From Actinophytocola sp. (GTDB taxonomy: Bacteria > Actinomycetota > Actinomycetes > Mycobacteriales > Pseudonocardiaceae): 64,000 nt of DNA. Of this stretch, positions 54,344-63,916 are shown one piece after another. The notes under the pieces are model-generated. The model worked only from the letters and a program-made list of their open reading frames with translations, was not told the DNA's origin and did not search any database. A program made the position numbers and the translations under genes. Location: positions 1,768-65,767 of the forward strand of contig WHUB01000005.1 of the NCBI GenBank assembly GCA_009377395.1. Direction: 5' to 3'. Every line of letters begins with the position of its first letter. The first letter of the stretch is position 1.

Positions 54344-55249
54344 TCAGGTTACGTGGTGAAGGACGCTGGTCAGCACGCCGGGCTCGGCGGCGTCGAACCA
54401 GCGGACCCGCTCGTCGCGGCGGAACCAGGACCGCTGCCGTCGCACGAACCGGCGGGTCGCCCGCGCGGTGTCCTCTGCCGCCACGGCGAGGTCGCCGTCC
54501 CCGTCGAGCGCGGCGAGCACCTGCTGGTAGCCGAGCGCGCGGGGCGCCGTGGTGCCCTCCCGCAGTCCCCGGCCGATCAGCCCGCGCACCTCGTCGACGA
54601 GACCAGCCTCGAACATGCGGGTGACCCGGAGATCGACCCGCTGGTCCAGCTCGGCGACCTCCCGGTCGAGCCCGACGAGCACGGTGTCGTAGCGGGGCGC
54701 GCCGCGTTCCGGCATGGTCGCGGAGAACGGCCGCCCGGTGATGGTGATGACCTCGAGCGCCCGCACGACCCGCCGGGTGTTACTCGGCAGGATCGCGATG
54801 GCGGCGGCCGGGTCCTGCTCGGCGAGCCGGGCGTGCATCGCCGCCGCGCCGACCTCCTCGGCCTCGCGGGCCAGCCGCGCCCGCACCTCAGGGTCGGTGC
54901 CGGGAAACCGCAGGTCGTCGAGGATGGCCTGCACGTACAGCCCGGAGCCGCCGCAGATCACCGGCACCACGCCGTCGCCGAGCAGCCGTTCGATGCGGGC
55001 GCGGGCGTCGCGCTGGTAGGCGGCGACCGAGGCGGTCTCGGTCACGTCGAGCACGTCGAGCAGGTGGTGCTCGACGCCGCGCCGCTCCTCCGGCGGCACC
55101 TTCGCGGTGCCGATGTCCATGCCCCGGTAGAGCTGCATCGCGTCGGCGTTGACGACCTCGCCGTCGAGCGCGAGCGCCAGCTCGATCGCGACGTCCGACT
55201 TGCCGGTCGCGGTCGGCCCGACGACGGCGACCGGCCGCACGCCGCTCAC
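54344..55249 (-). CDS. miaA: tRNA dimethylallyltransferase
   Basis: 301 residues. P-loop [36 protein letters not shown] (substrate Asp), and [16 protein letters not shown] are family blocks; ALGYQQVL is the tRNA-binding end. It adds dimethylallyl to A37 of tRNAs reading UNN codons, the substrate for MiaB (encoded 3 kb away). GTG 55249 has GGGAGGCG upstream and overlaps the dioxygenase-like gene by 4 bases. The 607-residue ORF-track start is rejected. Confidence 0.96.
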   Translation of the reverse strand: MSGVRPVAVVGPTATGKSDVAIELALALDGEVVNADAMQLYRGMDIGTAKVPPEERRGVEHHLLDVLDVTETASVAAYQRDARARIERLLGDGVVPVICGGSGLYVQAILDDLRFPGTDPEVRARLAREAEEVGAAAMHARLAEQDPAAAIAILPSNTRRVVRALEVITITGRPFSATMPERGAPRYDTVLVGLDREVAELDQRVDLRVTRMFEAGLVDEVRGLIGRGLREGTTAPRALGYQQVLAALDGDGDLAVAAEDTARATRRFVRRQRSWFRRDERVRWFDAAEPGVLTSVLHHVT

Positions 55250-55947
55250 CGCGCCTCCCAGGTCGCCACGTGGTAGCCGACGCCGAACGGCGCGCCGGTG
55301 TAGTGCAGCGTGCCGCGCCAGTCGCGCGCCCGCGCCACCCCGCCCGCGACCTGCCAGGCCGCCCGACCAGCCGCGCCGAGCTTGCCCGCCAGCGTGGCGT
55401 CGATGCGGGCGAGCGCGTCCGCGTCCACCTTGTCGAGCGCGTCGGCGATGCCCGCGTCGAACTCGGGCGCCCGGTCGTCCTTGCCGCCGGGCGACTTCTC
55501 GCCGTGCCTGGTGGACCCGTCGGCCAGCACCAGCAGCGCGGTGTCGTCGCCGGTGGCGAGCGCGGCACCGGCGCGCTCGCAGTCGGGCTGCCCGGTCGCG
55601 GCGTCCAGCAGCTCGACCGCCACTGACTCGGCTCCGGCCTGCCCCCGCAGCCAGCCCGCCATCAGCACCGGCAGCGGCAGCGCGGCCGGACCGGCGCCGT
55701 TCGATCCACTCGACAGGGTGACAGTGACGTCGGCGCCGTAGGAGGCGAAACTTCCCCGCTGCCCGGCGTGGCGCGCCCGCCCGCTCTCGTCGGCGGCGAC
55801 GGCGAGCCAGTGCGTCGCACCCTCGGCCAGCCAGCGCACCGCGTTCGAGACCGCCGCCCGCAGCTCGGTGAGCTGCCGGTCGTAGCCCGGGGCCAGCTCG
55901 CCGACCAGCAGCGGCGGATACGGCACGAGGGCAACACGCGCAATCAC
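55246..55947 (-). CDS. Class III extradiol dioxygenase-like protein between miaA and miaB loci
   Basis: 233 residues. [29 protein letters not shown] is the LigB/MEMO-like opening, and [22 protein letters not shown] the metal-loop region. [16 protein letters not shown] closes the fold. The gene is conserved in this position in actinobacteria (Rv2728c-like). No catechol substrate is known, and tRNA or envelope roles are speculation. GTG 55947 is chosen; the ribosome site is weak. It is coupled to miaA (4-base overlap). Confidence 0.8.
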   Translation of the reverse strand: MIARVALVPYPPLLVGELAPGYDRQLTELRAAVSNAVRWLAEGATHWLAVAADESGRARHAGQRGSFASYGADVTVTLSSGSNGAGPAALPLPVLMAGWLRGQAGAESVAVELLDAATGQPDCERAGAALATGDDTALLVLADGSTRHGEKSPGGKDDRAPEFDAGIADALDKVDADALARIDATLAGKLGAAGRAAWQVAGGVARARDWRGTLHYTGAPFGVGYHVATWEAR

Positions 55948-56155
55948 GCCGATCGAGCCTACGCGGCAGCGCGGCGAGTGGCCCGAGCAGGGCATTCCCG
56001 GCATTGGAGTACCGGACTCGGCGCTGACCTGCTTGAATGCGGCAAGCACGTAGTGAAGGGTAGACAGCAGGTGAGTCACAACACGGCCCCGCTGCCCGGC
56101 GGGGCGGCCACCGGCAGCACCAGGCCGATGGCACATAGCCGATAAAGGAGCCGTC

Positions 56156-57484
56156 ATGGCGGACCACAAGGCGACCCAGGAGTCAACAACGCACGCGCCG
56201 GCGCCCACCGAGGTGTTACAGGGCCACGTGAGCATCGCGCACGCCGCGCCGCCGGTGCCGAACGCCGAGGCCGCCCCCACCCGCTGGGGCCGCATCGACG
56301 AGGACGGCACCGTGTACGTCACGACGTCCAGCGGTGAGCGCGCGGTCGGCATCTGGCAGGCGGGATCCGCCGAGGCGGGGTTGCTGCACTACGCCCGTAA
56401 GTTCGACGACGTCCGCACCGAGGTCGAGCTGCTCGAGTCGAGGCTGACCACCGGGCGCGGCAACCCGAAGCAGGCGTTGCAGACCGCGGCCCAGCTGCGT
56501 GACGGCCTTGACGAGGCGCCCGTCGTCGGCGACATCGACGCGCTGCGGGCGCGGCTGGACCACGTGATCGAGCACGCCGAGCAGGCCGTCGGCGAGGCCA
56601 GGCAGGAACGCGAGGCCACCCGCACCGCCGCGATCGCCCGCAAGGAGGAGCTGGCGGCCGAGGCGGAGGCCATCGCGGAGAACTCGACACAGTGGAAGGT
56701 CGCGGGCGACCGGCTCAAGGAGATCCTCGACGAGTGGAAGACGATCAAGGGGATCGACCGCAAGACCGACGACGAGCTGTGGAAGCGGTTCTCCAAGGCC
56801 CGCGAGGGTTTCAACCGGCGGCGCGGCTCGCACTTCGCCGAGCTGGACAAGCAGCGCGCCGCCGCGAAGGTGCGCAAGGAGGAGCTGATCGTCGAGGCCG
56901 AGTCGCTGGTCGACTCGACCGACTGGGGTCCGACGGCGAACCGCTACAAGCAGCTGATGAGCGAGTGGAAGGCGGCGGGCAGGGCGCCGCGCGACAGCGA
57001 CGAGGCGCTGTGGCAGCGGTTCCGTGCCGCGCAGGACACCTTCTTCTCCCGCCGCTCCGCCGCGTTCTCCGAGCGGGACGCCGAGTTCACCGAGAACGCG
57101 CGGCGCAAGGAGGAGCTGCTGGCCGAGGCCGACAAGATCGACCCGGCCGCCAACCTGGAGGCGGCCAAGGCACAGCTCCGCAAGATCCAGGACCAGTGGG
57201 ACGAGATCGGCAAGGTCCCGCGCGAGCGGATCCGCGAGCTCGACGGCAAGCTCAAGGCGGTGCAGGACCGGGTCCGCTCGGCCGAGAACAGCAAGTGGCG
57301 CCGCACCGACCCCGAGGCGCTGGCCCGCGCCGCGCAGTTCCGGGAGCGCGTCGAGCAGTTCGAGGAACAGGCGGCGAAGGCGCGCGCCTCCGGCGACGAC
57401 CGGCGGGCCAAGCAGGCCGAGGAGCAGGCCGCGCAGTGGCGCGAGTGGATGCAGGCGGCCGAGAAGGCGGTCGCGGAGCGCTGA
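56156..57484 (+). CDS. DUF349 coiled-coil protein
   Basis: 442 residues. A short N-terminal domain ([43 protein letters not shown]) precedes three DUF349 repeats, each with the motif W-x2[14 protein letters not shown] (about 180-250, 255-320, 325-390). These are charged three-helix bundles. A final coiled coil ([32 protein letters not shown]) closes it. The family is widespread in actinobacteria, with no agreed function. ATG 56156 with AAAGGAG upstream is the start. It converges with the membrane-protein gene. Confidence 0.88.
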   Translation: MADHKATQESTTHAPAPTEVLQGHVSIAHAAPPVPNAEAAPTRWGRIDEDGTVYVTTSSGERAVGIWQAGSAEAGLLHYARKFDDVRTEVELLESRLTTGRGNPKQALQTAAQLRDGLDEAPVVGDIDALRARLDHVIEHAEQAVGEARQEREATRTAAIARKEELAAEAEAIAENSTQWKVAGDRLKEILDEWKTIKGIDRKTDDELWKRFSKAREGFNRRRGSHFAELDKQRAAAKVRKEELIVEAESLVDSTDWGPTANRYKQLMSEWKAAGRAPRDSDEALWQRFRAAQDTFFSRRSAAFSERDAEFTENARRKEELLAEADKIDPAANLEAAKAQLRKIQDQWDEIGKVPRERIRELDGKLKAVQDRVRSAENSKWRRTDPEALARAAQFRERVEQFEEQAAKARASGDDRRAKQAEEQAAQWREWMQAAEKAVAER

Positions 57485-57490
57485 GTCCGC

Positions 57491-58012
57491 TCAGCCGACG
57501 GTGTCCGGCCGCGACCACGCGGTGCGCAGCCAGTTGGCCGCGAGCATGATCACCAGCAGCAGTGCGATGATCATGCCGATGCCGGGGCCCGAGCCTGGCA
57601 CGCCGGAGGCGCCGGACGACTGCTGCGACCAGATCGCGAGCAGGCCGTCGACCGAGGCGATGCAGCAGCCGACGGCGCACACCCACGCCAGCCACCAGCG
57701 CCGCGCGATGAGCGTCAGCGCCGACGCGACCACACCGAACCCGACGGACGTCGCGGCGAACAGCCTCGGGATCGCGGACTCGTCACCGCGCAGCAACACC
57801 TGCCAGCCCGCGCTGTCGCCCACCCAGGGCAGCAGCAGTGCGATGATCATGGCGAAGACCAGCACCGCGATGACGAACCCCCGGCTGCCCGGCTCGATCC
57901 GGCGCGCGACGGCACGCTCCACCTCGTCGATCTCGGCACGCAACTCGGCCACCTCGCGATCCTCGTCCGGCGTCTCATGGTCACCTGACTGGCTGCCCGG
58001 CTCGCTCACCAC
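57491..58012 (-). CDS. Membrane protein downstream of miaB (Rv2732c-like), function unknown
   Basis: 173 residues with a short acidic coiled-coil N-terminus (EVAELRAEIDEVERAVARRI) and four membrane segments (GFVIAVLVFAMIIALLLPWVG, LFAATSVGFGVVASALTLIA, WWLAWVCAVGCCIASVDGLL, IGMIIALLLVIMLAANWL). GTG 58012 with GAGGGAGG upstream is chosen over the ORF-track GTG 58039. It follows miaB on the same strand, as in M. tuberculosis. No function known. Confidence 0.78.
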   Translation of the reverse strand: MVSEPGSQSGDHETPDEDREVAELRAEIDEVERAVARRIEPGSRGFVIAVLVFAMIIALLLPWVGDSAGWQVLLRGDESAIPRLFAATSVGFGVVASALTLIARRWWLAWVCAVGCCIASVDGLLAIWSQQSSGASGVPGSGPGIGMIIALLLVIMLAANWLRTAWSRPDTVG

Positions 58013-58032
58013 GGCAGGTTCGCCTCCCTCGT

Positions 58033-59529
58033 TCAGCACACCGAACAGCCACCGGTCGCGGGTTCGGACTCGGTCTTCGCCCCGATCGCGGGCATCCCGA
58101 GCCCGACCTGTTCGATGCCGTCGGTGCGCGGCCGCCGTCCCGCCTCCGCGTTGTCACCGGCCGTGGTGCGGCGGTGGGACAGCAGGTCGGCGTCGGCGAC
58201 GAGGTGGTGCGGGGCACCATAGGTGATGGTGGTCGTGACGATGTCGCCGGGCCGGACCGCGCCGTCGACGGCGTCCCCGGTCGGCGTGAAGTGCACCAGC
58301 CTGCCGTCGCGGGCGCGACCGCTCATCCGGTGCGTCGCGGCGTCCTTGCGGCCCTCGCCGCTGGCCACCAGCAGCTCGACCCGCTCCCCGACCAGCCGCT
58401 TGTTCTCCTGCCAGGCGATCTCGTCCTGCAGCGCGACCAGCCGGTCGTAGCGGTCCTGCACGACGTCCTTGGGCACCTGGCCGTCCAGCTCGGCCGCCGG
58501 GGTGCCGGGCCGCTTGGAGTACTGGAAGGTGAACGCGCTGGCGAACCGGGCCTGCCGCACCACGTCGAGGGTGGCTTGGAAGTCCTCCTCGGTCTCGCCC
58601 GGAAAGCCGACGATGATGTCGGTGGTGATGGCGGCGTGCGGCATCCGCTCCCGCACCTTGTCGATGATCGAGAGGAACCGGCTGCCCCGGTAGGAGCGCC
58701 GCATCGCCTTGAGCACCCGGTCCGAACCGGACTGCAACGGCATGTGCAGCTGCGGGCACACGTTCGGCGTCTCGGCCATCGCGTCGATCACGTCGTCGGT
58801 GAACGCGGCCGGGTGCGGCGAGGTGAACCGGAGCCGTTCCAGGCCGTCGATCTCCCCGCAGGCACGCAGCAACTTGCCGAAGGCGTGGCGGTCGCCGAAC
58901 TCGACGCCGTAGGAGTTGACGTTCTGGCCGAGCAGCGTCACCTCGAGCACGCCCTCCGCGACAAGCGCCTCCACCTCGGCGAGCACGTCCCCCGGCCTGC
59001 GGTCGCGCTCCTTGCCGCGCAGCGACGGCACGATGCAGAAGGTGCAGGTGTTGTTGCAGCCGACCGAGATGGACACCCAGCCGGAGTACGCCGAGTCGCG
59101 CCGGGCGGGCAGCGTCGACGGGAAGGTCTCGAGCGACTCGAGGATCTCGACCTCGGCCTCCCGGTTGTGCCGCGCGCGGTCGAGCAGCGTCGGCAGCGAG
59201 CCGATGTTGTGGGTGCCGAACACGACGTCGACCCACGGCGCGCGCTTAACGATTTCGCCACGATCCTTCTGCGCGAGGCAGCCGCCGACGGCGATCTGGA
59301 GGCCGGGGCGCGCCTTCTTCACCCGCGCCAGGTGGCCGAGGTTGCCGTAGAGCCGGTTGTCGGCGTTCTCCCTCACCGCGCAGGTGTTGAACACGATGAC
59401 GTCGGCGTCGTCGTGCCCGCTGCCCTGGGCCAGCACGTAGCCTGCGCCTTCGAGCTGCCCAGCGAGACGTTCCGAATCGTGCACGTTCATCTGGCAGCCG
59501 AAGGTGCGGATCTGGTAGGTGAGTGCCAC
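58033..59529 (-). CDS. miaB: tRNA-2-methylthio-N6-dimethylallyladenosine synthase
   Basis: 498 residues. The N-terminal methylthiotransferase cluster cysteines are in [24 protein letters not shown] and [11 protein letters not shown]. The radical-SAM triad is [16 protein letters not shown], and [15 protein letters not shown] and [15 protein letters not shown] follow. A TRAM domain ends the enzymatic part, with a non-conserved tail finishing in GGCSVC. It converts the MiaA product i6A37 to ms2i6A. The stop overlaps the next gene's upstream codons. Confidence 0.97.
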   Translation of the reverse strand: MALTYQIRTFGCQMNVHDSERLAGQLEGAGYVLAQGSGHDDADVIVFNTCAVRENADNRLYGNLGHLARVKKARPGLQIAVGGCLAQKDRGEIVKRAPWVDVVFGTHNIGSLPTLLDRARHNREAEVEILESLETFPSTLPARRDSAYSGWVSISVGCNNTCTFCIVPSLRGKERDRRPGDVLAEVEALVAEGVLEVTLLGQNVNSYGVEFGDRHAFGKLLRACGEIDGLERLRFTSPHPAAFTDDVIDAMAETPNVCPQLHMPLQSGSDRVLKAMRRSYRGSRFLSIIDKVRERMPHAAITTDIIVGFPGETEEDFQATLDVVRQARFASAFTFQYSKRPGTPAAELDGQVPKDVVQDRYDRLVALQDEIAWQENKRLVGERVELLVASGEGRKDAATHRMSGRARDGRLVHFTPTGDAVDGAVRPGDIVTTTITYGAPHHLVADADLLSHRRTTAGDNAEAGRRPRTDGIEQVGLGMPAIGAKTESEPATGGCSVC

Positions 59530-59644
59530 GCTCCAAGGGTAGGACGTGGCCCTCCCGCGATGAGCACAGGTCGCCGTCCGGCCGCATGCACGGTTATTGA
59601 TCTTGTGATTAGAGTAACCCGCACGCCGTAGCCCGTCCGGTCGT

Positions 59645-59668
59645 TGTCACGTGGCGATCCAGGTGACA
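59645..59668 (+). repeat. Inverted repeat upstream of the glutamate-type ABC transporter
   Basis: TGTCAC and GTGACA are separated by 12 bases, about 105 bp before the gluA ATG. It is a possible operator. TAGAGT (59610-59615) a little upstream could be the -10 of the operon promoter. Confidence 0.4.
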
Positions 59669-59773
59669 CGTCGGTTGCGGTTGGGGCGAAATGCGCGCAC
59701 GAACGTGCCGCCGGGTGTTGAATCCGGGTGTCGAATCAGATCGAGGAGCGAGGTTCGCCGGTATGGAGGCCAG

Positions 59774-60529
59774 ATGACAGAGGCGGCGTCGACCGGGCCG
59801 ATGATCAAGGTCACCGACGTGAACAAGTTCTTCGGTGACCTGCACGTGCTCAAGGACATCGACTTCGAGGTGCCGCGCGGTCAGGTCGTCGTCGTGCTCG
59901 GACCCTCGGGCTCGGGCAAGTCGACGCTGTGCCGCGCCATCAACCGCCTCGAACCGATCGACACGGGCACGATCGAGGTGGACGGCAGGCAGATGCCCAA
60001 GGAGGGCAACGCGCTCGCCGCGCTGCGCGCCGACGTCGGCATGGTGTTTCAGCAGTTCAACCTGTTCGCGCACAAGACGATCATCGACAACGTGATGCTC
60101 GCGCCGGTCAAGGTGCGCAAGCTGAAGAAGACCGAGGCGCACAACACGGCGATGAAGTTGCTCGACCGGGTCGGCATCGCCAACCAGGCGCAGAAGTATC
60201 CCGCGCAGCTCTCCGGCGGGCAGCAGCAGCGCGCTGCGATCGCCAGGGCACTGGCCATGGCGCCCAAGGTGATGATGTTCGACGAACCGACATCGGCACT
60301 CGATCCCGAGATGGTGCAAGAGGTTCTGGACGTCATGACCGACCTCGCGAAGGAGGGCATGACCATGTTCGTCATCACCCACGAGATGGGTTTCGCGCGG
60401 CGAGCCGCGCACCGGGTCATGTTCATGTCCGATGGTGAGATCGTCGAGGACACCACGCCGGACGACTTCTTCACGAACCCGAAGTCGGACCGCGCGAAGG
60501 ACTTCCTGAGCAAGATCCTCACCCATTAG
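59774..60529 (+). CDS. gluA: Polar amino-acid (glutamate-type) ABC transporter ATP-binding protein
   Basis: 251 residues. Walker A is GPSGSGKST, the Q-loop [11 protein letters not shown], the signature LSGGQQQR, Walker [13 protein letters not shown] and the H-loop VITHEMGFA. This is the polar amino-acid ATPase type (GlnQ/GluA). ATG 59774 with GGAGG upstream is chosen over the ORF-track start. It opens a four-gene operon equivalent to corynebacterial gluABCD, which follows miaB there as well. Confidence 0.93.
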   Translation: MTEAASTGPMIKVTDVNKFFGDLHVLKDIDFEVPRGQVVVVLGPSGSGKSTLCRAINRLEPIDTGTIEVDGRQMPKEGNALAALRADVGMVFQQFNLFAHKTIIDNVMLAPVKVRKLKKTEAHNTAMKLLDRVGIANQAQKYPAQLSGGQQQRAAIARALAMAPKVMMFDEPTSALDPEMVQEVLDVMTDLAKEGMTMFVITHEMGFARRAAHRVMFMSDGEIVEDTTPDDFFTNPKSDRAKDFLSKILTH

Positions 60530-60593
60530 GAGTCCATGACAGGCGGCCGCACTCCTGGCCGGCTGATGGTAGATCGGAAGGGAACAGAAGAAA

Positions 60594-61460
60594 ATGCGAA
60601 TTGGTCGAGTTCTGCGGGCAGGTGCGGTCGTTGCCGCGACCGGCCTGATCCTCGCCGGCTGCGGCGGCGGCGACGGTGGCGCGGGCGGCGACGAGGCGCA
60701 GGTCGCCGCGGACGCCTGCCCCGGCGGCGGCGGCAAGACGGTCACGATCGGCACGAAGTACGACCAGCCCGGTCTCGGCCTGAAGACGCCGGACGGCTTG
60801 GACGGCTTCGACGTCGCCGTGGGCTGCTACATCGCCAAGGACATCTGGGGCGAGGACGTCAACGTCAAGTGGCGCGAGGCCCCCTCGGAAGAGCGGGAGA
60901 ACCTCATCAAGAACGGTGACGTCGACCTGGTCACCGCCACGTACACCATCGACGCGGAGCGCGACAAGATCGTCGACTTCGCGGGTCCGTACCTGATGGC
61001 GCACCAGGACCTGATGGTGCGCAAGGACTACAACGAGATCAAGACCGAGGCCGACCTCAAGGACTCCGACCTCAAGCTGTGCTCGGTCACCGGGTCCACC
61101 TCGGCGCAGAACGTCAAGCAGGACTTCGCCCCGCAGGCCAACCTGGTCGAGTATGGCGGCTACTCGGAGTGCATGACCGGGCTGCAGAGCGGCGCGGTCG
61201 ACGCGGTCACCACCGACAACTCGATCCTGGCCGGGTTCGCCTCCGACCCGCGCTATCAGGGCATGTTCAAGCTGCTCGGCTTCAACCTCTCCGACGAGCC
61301 GTACGGTGTCGGCCTCAAGGAGGGTGACACCGAGCTGCGCAACAAGGTCAACGAGGCCATCAAGCACATGATCGAGGACGGCTCGTGGCAGGAGTTCTTC
61401 GACGCCCACCTCGGGGAGAGCAACTTCCAGGCCGACCCGCCCAAGATCACCGAGAAGTAG
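60594..61460 (+). CDS. gluB: Amino-acid-binding lipoprotein of the ABC transporter
   Basis: 288 residues. A lipoprotein signal with lipobox ILAGC is followed by a Gly-rich linker. The periplasmic-binding fold reads KTVTIGTKYDQPGLGLKTPDGLDGFDVAVGCYIAK, then DLVTATYTIDAERDKIVDFAGPYLM and LQSGAVDAVTTDNSILAGFA. A glutamate-type ligand is likely from the operon, but the pocket does not prove it. Maturation needs the lspA product at the left edge. Confidence 0.92.
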   Translation: MRIGRVLRAGAVVAATGLILAGCGGGDGGAGGDEAQVAADACPGGGGKTVTIGTKYDQPGLGLKTPDGLDGFDVAVGCYIAKDIWGEDVNVKWREAPSEERENLIKNGDVDLVTATYTIDAERDKIVDFAGPYLMAHQDLMVRKDYNEIKTEADLKDSDLKLCSVTGSTSAQNVKQDFAPQANLVEYGGYSECMTGLQSGAVDAVTTDNSILAGFASDPRYQGMFKLLGFNLSDEPYGVGLKEGDTELRNKVNEAIKHMIEDGSWQEFFDAHLGESNFQADPPKITEK

Positions 61461-61535
61461 GTCGACGGCAGTGAGTGGGTGGCGCGCCGAGCACTGGGCG
61501 CGCCACCCACTCCCCGATTTGGTGAAGGTACGAGA

Positions 61536-62216
61536 GTGATCGAGGAGCTAGCCACGCTGTTCGAGGAGTACCGCATCCTCGGCGCGTTCTGGGTGACCGT
61601 CCAGCTGACCGTGCTCTCGGCGATCGGCTCGCTGATCTGGGGCACCGTCCTCGTCGCGATGCGGGTCAGCCCGGTGCCGGTGATGCGCTGGTTCGGCACC
61701 GCCTACATCAACGTCGTCCGCAACACCCCGCTCACGGTGATCATCGTGGCGACCTCGCTCGGGCTGTGGCAGACCATGGGCGTCACGATGGGCGCCGAGC
61801 GGTTCGACACAATCGGCTTCCGGCTCGCCGTGCTCGGCTTCATCGCCTACACCGCGTGCTTCGTGTGCGAGTCGCTGCGGTCCGGCATCAACACCGTCCA
61901 GGTAGGACAGTCCGAGGCGGCGCGGGCGCTCGGTCTGGGATTCGCGCAGGTGCTCGGCCACATCGTGCTGCCGCAGGCGTTCCGGTCGGTGATCGGACCG
62001 CTGGCGAGCGTGATGATCGCGCTCACCAAGAACACCACGATCGCGGCGGCCATCGGCGTCGGCGAGGCCGCGCTGCTGATGAAGGAAATGATCGAGAACG
62101 AGGCGGACCTGTTGTTCCTCATCACCGGGATCTTCGCGCTCGGCTTCGTGTGCCTGACGCTGCCCACCGGGCTGATTCTCGGCTGGATCTCCAACAGGGT
62201 GGCGGTGAAGCGATGA
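61536..62216 (+). CDS. gluC: ABC transporter permease (GluC-like)
   Basis: 226 residues with about five membrane segments. The permease signature EAARALGLGFAQVLGHIVLPQAFRSVIGPL (EAA loop) is present, and NVVRNTPLTVIIVATS is the conserved early block. GTG 61536 is preferred to the ORF-track start. The stop overlaps the next gene's ATG by 4 bases. Confidence 0.93.
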   Translation: MIEELATLFEEYRILGAFWVTVQLTVLSAIGSLIWGTVLVAMRVSPVPVMRWFGTAYINVVRNTPLTVIIVATSLGLWQTMGVTMGAERFDTIGFRLAVLGFIAYTACFVCESLRSGINTVQVGQSEAARALGLGFAQVLGHIVLPQAFRSVIGPLASVMIALTKNTTIAAAIGVGEAALLMKEMIENEADLLFLITGIFALGFVCLTLPTGLILGWISNRVAVKR

Positions 62217-63109
62217 GTTCTGCGGTTCTGTACGACACCCCCGGCCCGAAGGCGAAGGCGCGCAACGTCCTCTACGCCGTGCTGTTCCTTGTGCTGCTCG
62301 CGCTGCTGGTGTGGTGGGTGCTCAACGCGATGGCCGAGAAGGGGCAGCTCTCTTGGCTGAGGTGGCAGCCCTACCTCGGCGGAACCGAGGCCTGGGAGAC
62401 CTATCTGCTGCCGGGCTTGCAGAACACCGCGAAGGCCGCGGGGCTGTCGATCCTGATCGCGCTGCCGATCGGGGCGTTCTTCGGCATCGCCCGGCTGTCG
62501 GACCACCGGTGGATCAGCTGGCCGGCCAGCGTGGTCGTGGAGTTCTTCCGCGCGGTGCCGGTGCTGATCCTGATGCTCTCGGCGAACGTGGCGTACTCGC
62601 AGTTCGCCGACTTCCCCACCGACACCCGGTATTTGTACGCCGTGGTGACCGGCCTGGTGCTCTACAACGGCTCGGTGCTCGCCGAGGTGGTGCGCGCGGG
62701 CATCCTGTCGATTCCCCGCGGTCAGAGCGAGGCGGCGCTGGCGGTCGGGATGCGCAAGGGCCAGCTGATGACCAACGTGCTGTTGCCGCAGGCGGTGACC
62801 GCCATGCTGCCCGCCATCGTCAGTCAGCTCGTCGTGATCGTGAAGGACACCGCGATCGGCGGCGCTGTGCTCGGCTTCCCCGAGCTGATCAACAGCGTCC
62901 GGCCGGCGGCGGCGTACTACTTCAACGTCATCCCGACCCTGATCGTCGTCGCGGCGATCTACATCGCGGTTAACTTCGTGCTCACCTCGTTCGCGAGCTG
63001 GCTGGAGAAGTGGTTGCGCACCCGCAAACGCGGCACGTCGGTCGTCGCCGGCGACATGATCGAGGAGCAGGCGCCCGGCATGCGGTTCGGCGGCGGCGGA
63101 GGGATCTGA
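62213..63109 (+). CDS. gluD: ABC transporter permease (GluD-like)
   Basis: 298 residues. The EAA loop is EAALAVGMRKGQLMTNVLLPQAVTAMLPAIVSQL, with VEFFRAVPVLILML earlier and five to six membrane segments. The C-terminal tail is charged and Gly-rich. ATG 62213 overlaps the gluC stop. The 447-residue ORF-track entry is a longer shadow of this frame. It completes the heterodimeric permease with GluC. Confidence 0.94.
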   Translation: MSSAVLYDTPGPKAKARNVLYAVLFLVLLALLVWWVLNAMAEKGQLSWLRWQPYLGGTEAWETYLLPGLQNTAKAAGLSILIALPIGAFFGIARLSDHRWISWPASVVVEFFRAVPVLILMLSANVAYSQFADFPTDTRYLYAVVTGLVLYNGSVLAEVVRAGILSIPRGQSEAALAVGMRKGQLMTNVLLPQAVTAMLPAIVSQLVVIVKDTAIGGAVLGFPELINSVRPAAAYYFNVIPTLIVVAAIYIAVNFVLTSFASWLEKWLRTRKRGTSVVAGDMIEEQAPGMRFGGGGGI

Positions 63110-63117
63110 CAGACACG

Positions 63118-63152
63118 AACGGCCCGGTCGCCAACATGGCGACCGGGCCGTT
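63118..63152. terminator. Strong bidirectional hairpin between gluD and sdhB
   Basis: AACGGCCCGGTCGCC and GGCGACCGGGCCGTT form a perfect 15-bp stem with a 5-base loop, placed 9 bp past the gluD stop and 12 bp past the convergent sdhB stop. It can terminate both units. Confidence 0.88.
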
Positions 63153-63163
63153 GCTCGCTATGC

Positions 63164-63916
63164 CTATTTGCCGCGCTTGAACAGCTTGTTGCCGAGCCAC
63201 ACCACCGGGTCGTAGCGGCGACCGGCGACGCGCTCCTTCATCGGGATCAGCGCGTTGTCGGTGATCTTGATGTTCTCCGGGCACACCTCGGTGCAGCACT
63301 TGGTGATGTTGCAGTAGCCGAGACCGTGGTCGTCCTGCGCGGTGTCGCGCCGGTCGGCGGTGTCGAGCGGGTGCATCTCCAGCTCGGCGATCCGCATCAG
63401 GAACCGCGGCCCGGAGAAGTTGAGCTTGTTCTCCTCGTGGTCACGCACCACGTGGCAGGTGTCCTGGCACAGGAAGCACTCGATGCACTTGCGGAACTCC
63501 TGCGAGCGCTGCACGTCGACCTGCTGCATCCGGTACTCCCCCGGCGCCAGGTCCTTGGGCGGAGTGAACGCCTGCACCTCTCGTGCCTTCTCGTAGTTGT
63601 AGGACACGTCGGTGACGAGGTCACGCACGATCGAGAACGCCCGCATCGGCGTGACGGTGATGACCTCGTCCGTGTCGAACAGCGACATCCGGGTCATGCA
63701 CAGCAGCCGGGGCCTGCCGTTGACCTCTGCCGAGCATGAGCCGCACTTGCCGGCCTTGCAGTTCCAGCGCACCGCCAGATCGGGCGCCTGGGTGGCCTGC
63801 AGCCGGTGGATGATGTCGAGCACGACCTCGCCCTCGTTGACCTCGACCTCGAAGTCTTCCAGCGAGCCGCCGTCCGAATCGCCGCGCCATACCCGGAATT
63901 GGCCCTTGTAGCTCAT
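63164..63916 (-). CDS. sdhB: Succinate dehydrogenase iron-sulfur subunit
   Basis: 250 residues. The [2Fe-2S] ligands are CKAGKCGSCSAEVNGRPRLLC, and the [4Fe-4S] and [3Fe-4S] ligands are CIECFLCQDTC and CCTEVCP. It passes electrons from SdhA to the membrane anchor. The sequence form (MSYKGQFRVWRGD) is the SdhB/FrdB type with the actinobacterial extended N-terminus. ATG 63916 overlaps the sdhA stop (ATGA), so it is coupled to sdhA. Confidence 0.95.
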   Translation of the reverse strand: MSYKGQFRVWRGDSDGGSLEDFEVEVNEGEVVLDIIHRLQATQAPDLAVRWNCKAGKCGSCSAEVNGRPRLLCMTRMSLFDTDEVITVTPMRAFSIVRDLVTDVSYNYEKAREVQAFTPPKDLAPGEYRMQQVDVQRSQEFRKCIECFLCQDTCHVVRDHEENKLNFSGPRFLMRIAELEMHPLDTADRRDTAQDDHGLGYCNITKCCTEVCPENIKITDNALIPMKERVAGRRYDPVVWLGNKLFKRGK

